Shown here piece after piece: positions 50,681 through 54,072 of a DNA stretch of 54,072 nt. Below the pieces are notes generated by a model. That model was not told where the DNA came from. It saw nothing but the letters and a program-made list of their open reading frames with translations, and ran no database searches. Source of the stretch: Pseudofrankia saprophytica (GTDB lineage: Bacteria; Actinomycetota; Actinomycetes; Frankiales; Frankiaceae); assembly GCF_000235425.2 (NCBI RefSeq), contig NZ_KI912267.1, positions 997,616 through 1,051,687 of the forward strand, written 5' to 3'. Numbering within the stretch: the stretch's first letter is position 1; the number at the start of each line of letters is the position of its first letter. The position numbers were made by a program, and so were the translations under genes.

Positions 50681-51823
50681 ATGGCCGAGCATCCCGAGAT
50701 CCCCGAGGTCCCCGAGACCCCCGACGGCGCCACGCTGCTGCGCACGCCGCTGTTCGAGCGGCACGTCGACGCTGGCGCCAAGCTCGCCTCGTTCGGCGGC
50801 TGGGAGATGCCGATCGAGTACAGCGGCGGCGGGGTGCTCGCCGAGCACAGGGCCGTCCGCGAGGCCGTCGGCGTGTTCGACGTGAGCCACCTCGGCAAGG
50901 CCAGGGTCACCGGCTCCGGCGCCGCCGCCTTCGTCAACGCCACCCTCACCAACGACCTCGGCCGTATCAGCCCGGGGCAGGCGCAGTACACGCTGTGCTG
51001 TGACGAGTCCGGTGGCGTCGTCGACGACCTGATCGCGTACCTCTACGGCGACGACGACGTCTTCCTGGTGCCGAACGCGGCGAACACCGCGGAGGTGGTG
51101 CGCCGGCTCGCCGCCGCCGCGCCGCCCGGGCTCGCCGTCACCGGCCTGCACGACGCCTACGGCGTGCTCGCCGTGCAGGGCCCCCGCGCGCCCGAGGTGC
51201 TCGCGGCCCTGGGCCTGCCGGCCGAGGGCGACTACATGTCGTTCCGCGACGCCGAGTGGAAGGGCCGGCCTGTCGTCGTGTGCCGCTCCGGCTACACCGG
51301 CGAACGCGGCTACGAGCTGCTGCCCCGCTGGGGCGACGCGGTCGAGCTGTGGGACGAGCTGCTCGCCGTCGCCGCTGGCCTCGGCGGGCGGGCCTGCGGC
51401 CTGGGCGCGCGGGACACGCTGCGCACCGAGATGGGCTATCCGCTGCACGGCCAGGACCTGTCGCTGTCGATCAGTCCGGTGCGGGCACGGTCCGGCTGGG
51501 CGGTCGGCTGGGGCAAGGAGGCGTTCTGGGGCCGGGAAGCGCTGCTCGCCGAGCGGGCCGCGGGGGCGACGCACCTGCTGTGGGGCCTGAAGGCCACCGA
51601 CCGCGGGATTCCCCGGCCGCACATGCGCGTGCTCGACGCCGCCGGCGCCGATGTGGGCGAGGTCACCAGCGGCACGTTCTCGCCGACCCTGCGGGTCGGC
51701 ATCGGCCTCGCGCTGCTCGACCGCTCCGTGCAGGAGGGTGACGAGGTCGGCGTGGACGTGCGCGGGCGGCGGTCGACGATGACGGTGGTGCGTCCGCCTT
51801 TCGTCCCGTCGTCGCCCAAGTAG
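50681..51823 (+). CDS. gcvT: aminomethyltransferase (glycine cleavage T protein)
   Basis: 380-residue folate enzyme that takes the methylene group from aminomethyl-lipoyl H protein to tetrahydrofolate. Family motifs are [104 protein letters not shown] and [10 protein letters not shown]. All are intact and the length is normal. gcvP and gcvH are not in the window; a lone gcvT beside pepA is also the mycobacterial arrangement as I recall. The preceding 67 bases hold divergent leaderless promoters. Confidence 0.95.
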   Translation: MAEHPEIPEVPETPDGATLLRTPLFERHVDAGAKLASFGGWEMPIEYSGGGVLAEHRAVREAVGVFDVSHLGKARVTGSGAAAFVNATLTNDLGRISPGQAQYTLCCDESGGVVDDLIAYLYGDDDVFLVPNAANTAEVVRRLAAAAPPGLAVTGLHDAYGVLAVQGPRAPEVLAALGLPAEGDYMSFRDAEWKGRPVVVCRSGYTGERGYELLPRWGDAVELWDELLAVAAGLGGRACGLGARDTLRTEMGYPLHGQDLSLSISPVRARSGWAVGWGKEAFWGREALLAERAAGATHLLWGLKATDRGIPRPHMRVLDAAGADVGEVTSGTFSPTLRVGIGLALLDRSVQEGDEVGVDVRGRRSTMTVVRPPFVPSSPK

Positions 51824-51885
51824 GGGGCACGGCGGCCCGGCGTGCTGAGGCGCGCCGGGCGCCGGCGGCCGTGCCGTCCGACGGG
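51824..51885. terminator. GC-rich hairpin after gcvT
   Basis: GGCACGGCGGCCCGGCG just after the stop can pair with the later CGCCGGGCGCC/GGCCGTGCC run, with internal mismatches. It is likely a terminator between gcvT and lpdA. The remaining 230 bases to 52119 show no gene. Confidence 0.45.
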
Positions 51886-52119
51886 GCATACGCGGCTCTC
51901 GCCGCTCGTTCCACAGCTGGTTGCCCGGACAACAGTTGCCGATCAGGGCGGCGTGACCCTTCGCACGGGCCGACATCATGCCCGACAGGCGGCCATGCCG
52001 TGAAAGACTGGGCAGCCGGGACCATCGGCGGTCCCGCACGGGTGGCAGGGCACGCGGATCACCATGATCGCGGCCCGCGCGGCCTTGCTGGCTACGAGTA
52101 ACGAGAAGGGGCCCCTGGC

Positions 52120-53508
52120 GTGGCAGAATCTGCGGCCGGTCCCGTCGACCTTGTCATCCTCGGTGGCGGCAGCGGCGGATACGCCGCCGCGCTGCGCGCC
52201 GCCGAGCTCGGACTGAGCGTTGTCCTGGTCGAGAAGGACAAGCTCGGCGGCACGTGCCTCCACCGCGGGTGCATCCCGACGAAGGCACTGCTGCACTCGG
52301 CGGAGATCGTGGACAACATCCACGAGAGCGAGACCTTCGGCATCCTGTCGACCCTCAACGGTGTCGACATGGCCAAGGTCAACGCGTACAAGGAGTCGGT
52401 CGTCGGCGGCCTGTTCAAGGGCCTGACGGGACTCATCAAGGCACGAGGCATCGAGGTCGTCGCCGGCGAGGGCCGGCTGGTCTCCCCGACGGCGGTCGCC
52501 GTCGACGGCCGGGTCATCGAGGGCCGGCACGTGATCCTGGCCACGGGTTCCTACTCGCGGTCCCTTCCCGGCCTGGAGATCGACCACGAGAAGGTCATCG
52601 CCAGCGAGGACGCGCTGCGGCTGGACCGGGTGCCCAGCTCGGTCATCGTGCTCGGCGGCGGCGTGATCGGCTGCGAGTTCGCGTCGGTCTGGCGCTCCTA
52701 CGGCGCCGACGTCACGATCGTCGAGGCCCTGCCGCATCTGGTGCCGCTGGAGGACGAGTCCAGCTCGAAGCTGCTGGAGCGGGGCTTCCGCCGCCGTGGC
52801 ATCAAGTTCAAGCTCAAGACCCGGTTCGCCGGGGTGAAGACCACCGACCACGGCGTGACCGTGTCGCTGGAGGACGGCTCGACACTGGACGCCGAGCTGC
52901 TGCTCGTCGCGGTCGGCCGCGGCCCGGTCTCCGAGGGGCTCGGCTACGACGAGGTCGGCGTCGCGATCGAGCGGGGCTTCGTGCTCGTCGACCGCGACCT
53001 GCGGACCAACATCCCGACGATCTCGGCGATCGGCGACCTGCGTCCGGGCCTGCAGCTCGCGCACGTCGGCTTCGCCGAGGGCATCTTCGTCGCCGAGCAG
53101 CTCGCCGGGCTGAACCCGGTGCCGATCGACTACGACAACGTCCCCCGGGTCACGTACTCCTCCCCGGAGGTGGCCTCGGTCGGCGTGACGCTCGCGGTCG
53201 CGAAGGAGCGGTTCGGCGCGGACGCGGTCACCTCGGTGACCTACAACCTCGCGGGCAACGGGAAGTCCCAGATCCTGAAGACCGCCGGCGCGGTCACGGT
53301 CATCGCCGTCAAGGACGGGCCGGTGGTCGGCGTGCACATGGTCGGCGACCGGGTCGGCGAGCTGATCGCCGAGGCACAGCTGATCACGAACTGGGAGGCG
53401 TACCCGTCGGACGTCGCCCAGCTGATCCACCCACATCCGACCATGTCGGAGGCGCTCGGCGAGGCCCACCTCGCCCTGGCCGGCAAGCCGCTGCACCTGC
53501 ACGACTGA
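52120..53508 (+). CDS. lpdA: dihydrolipoyl dehydrogenase
   Basis: 462-residue FAD disulfide oxidoreductase (E3) that reoxidises dihydrolipoamide with NAD+ in 2-oxoacid dehydrogenase complexes. The FAD motif VILGGGSGGYAAALRAAELG is at about residues 12-31. The redox-active Cys pair is GGTCLHRGCIPTK (C46, C51). The NAD site is VIVLGGGVIGCEFASVWRSYG. The second FAD motif is TISAIGDLRPGLQLAHVG. The C-terminal catalytic HPHPTMSEALGE is complete. GTG 52120 follows GAGAAGGGG. Next on the same strand is the E2 subunit gene, so the pair serves one complex. Confidence 0.97.
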   Translation: MAESAAGPVDLVILGGGSGGYAAALRAAELGLSVVLVEKDKLGGTCLHRGCIPTKALLHSAEIVDNIHESETFGILSTLNGVDMAKVNAYKESVVGGLFKGLTGLIKARGIEVVAGEGRLVSPTAVAVDGRVIEGRHVILATGSYSRSLPGLEIDHEKVIASEDALRLDRVPSSVIVLGGGVIGCEFASVWRSYGADVTIVEALPHLVPLEDESSSKLLERGFRRRGIKFKLKTRFAGVKTTDHGVTVSLEDGSTLDAELLLVAVGRGPVSEGLGYDEVGVAIERGFVLVDRDLRTNIPTISAIGDLRPGLQLAHVGFAEGIFVAEQLAGLNPVPIDYDNVPRVTYSSPEVASVGVTLAVAKERFGADAVTSVTYNLAGNGKSQILKTAGAVTVIAVKDGPVVGVHMVGDRVGELIAEAQLITNWEAYPSDVAQLIHPHPTMSEALGEAHLALAGKPLHLHD

Positions 53509-53794
53509 ACGGCCGGCGCCGGGCGCATCCCCGCTCACGCGGGACCCCGGCGCCCCGCCGCCGCACCGCAACCAGCCAGGCACGGCACCTGGCCTCGGCC
53601 AGTGCCGGCACGCGTCCCGCAGGCGTACCGCCGACCCGCGGACGCCCGCCCGGCGTCGCGGCACCATGCCGCCCGTCTGCCCGCCGACCACGGCCCTCCC
53701 CGGTCGGCGGCAGGCGAGCGGGGCGATGCCGAGACGCCGGCCGGGCGAAGGGGCGGCGGGCACCGTGCGGGCACCATGAAGGAGTCCCGCAGGC
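53509..53794. other. intergenic region, lpdA / acyltransferase gene
   Basis: 286 GC-rich bases. Open frames on either strand are low-complexity. AAGGAG at 53779-53784 is the ribosome site of the next gene. Nothing else recognised. Confidence 0.5.
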
Positions 53795-54072
53795 ATGTCT
53801 GTATCCGTCACGATGCCCCGCCTGGGCGAGAGCGTGTCCGAGGGCACGGTCACCCGGTGGCTCAAGCAGGAGGGGGAGCGCGTCGAGGCCGACGAGCCCC
53901 TCCTCGAGGTCAGCACCGACAAGGTCGACACCGAGATCCCGGCGCCGGCCTCCGGCGTGCTCGCCTCGATCAAGGTCGCCGAGGACGAGACCGTCGAGGT
54001 CGGCGTCGAGCTCGCGGTGATCGAGGACGGCGCCGGCGGGGCCGCGGCTCCGGCCGCCCCCGCCGCCGCCGC
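53795..54072 (+). CDS. sucB: dihydrolipoyl acyltransferase (E2), N-terminal part, cut by window edge
   Basis: First 92 residues of the E2 core subunit. The lipoyl domain is complete: [20 protein letters not shown], then [17 protein letters not shown] with the lipoylated Lys in DKVD. An Ala/Pro linker begins before the right edge. ATG 53795 has AAGGAG at about 10 bases. In actinobacteria the single E2 next to lpdA serves both pyruvate and 2-oxoglutarate dehydrogenases (dlaT/sucB), so the substrate cannot be fixed from this fragment. Confidence 0.93.
   Translation, partial: MSVSVTMPRLGESVSEGTVTRWLKQEGERVEADEPLLEVSTDKVDTEIPAPASGVLASIKVAEDETVEVGVELAVIEDGAGGAAAPAAPAAA

Noticed and set aside
52254-54020. 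588-codon open frame overlapping lpdA and the acyltransferase
   Set aside because: Out of frame with both conserved proteins; Arg/Gly-rich translation.

Overview
The window is a high-GC actinobacterial chromosome segment with many GTG starts and tightly packed, often overlapping genes. It has an actinobacterial bc1-aa3 respiratory gene set (diheme QcrC, 4-TM CtaF, lipoprotein-type CtaC), a PimB-type mannosyltransferase and an F420-type oxidoreductase. Together with dispersed intergenic repeats of a kind I associate with Frankia, this suggests Frankia or a close relative. The genus is inference. The order fadD15 - SRPBCC/ArsA-like - pimB - DEDDh/GIY-YIG - trpD - ctaE/qcrCAB - ctaF/D/C - adoK - erpA - cobT/cobS - gcvT/pepA - sucB resembles, as I remember it, the Mycobacterium tuberculosis fadD15-dlaT region, so most of the window is conserved backbone with local insertions.

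Layout. 1-12 kb: tail of a membrane protein, acyl-CoA ligase FadD15, a metallophosphoesterase followed by an array of four hairpins, an SRPBCC protein/ArsA-like ATPase/CxxC protein/ROK glucokinase run, PimB, a small CxxC protein, a NYN ribonuclease-like protein and a Pro/Gly-rich membrane protein. 12-17.5 kb: HIT, VOC and DUF3592 proteins, a DnaQ/UvrC-like nuclease, and an AbiEi-like/DUF559 protein flanked by two copies of one palindromic repeat. 17.7-30.8 kb: the respiratory genes in two blocks (qcrB-qcrA-qcrC-ctaE and ctaF-ctaD-ctaC), separated by a repeat-rich gap, a DUF3501-rubrerythrin-Fur oxidative-stress/iron group, a receiver-only protein with trpD, and a lone PemK/MazF-like gene. 31.4-38.5 kb: cysteine desulfurase with TusA, adenosine kinase, ErpA, NadA, a DUF3043 protein and an aldo/keto reductase. 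38.5-42 kb: a TetR regulator with an F420-type oxidoreductase and three strong operators, then small conserved proteins and a PhnP-like hydrolase. 42-46.7 kb: a giant DUF4062-NB-ARC-WD40 STAND protein. 46.9-54 kb: CobT- and CobS-like proteins lacking key residues, leucyl aminopeptidase, a GcvT-like protein, dihydrolipoyl dehydrogenase and the start of a dihydrolipoyl acyltransferase.

Most noteworthy: (i) the STAND protein with 14 WD40 repeats (2 x 7), an Apaf-1-like plan in a bacterium, placed as an accessory gene in conserved backbone; (ii) intact cobT and cobS genes that have both lost their conserved catalytic acids; (iii) an AbiEi/DUF559 gene bracketed by matching hairpin repeats; (iv) two intergenic arrays of consecutive hairpins; (v) a TetR operator filling the spacer of a near-consensus promoter; (vi) many TAnnnT boxes 6-8 bases before start codons, suggesting widespread leaderless transcripts. 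No tRNA, rRNA, CRISPR array, complete insertion sequence or origin was recognised.
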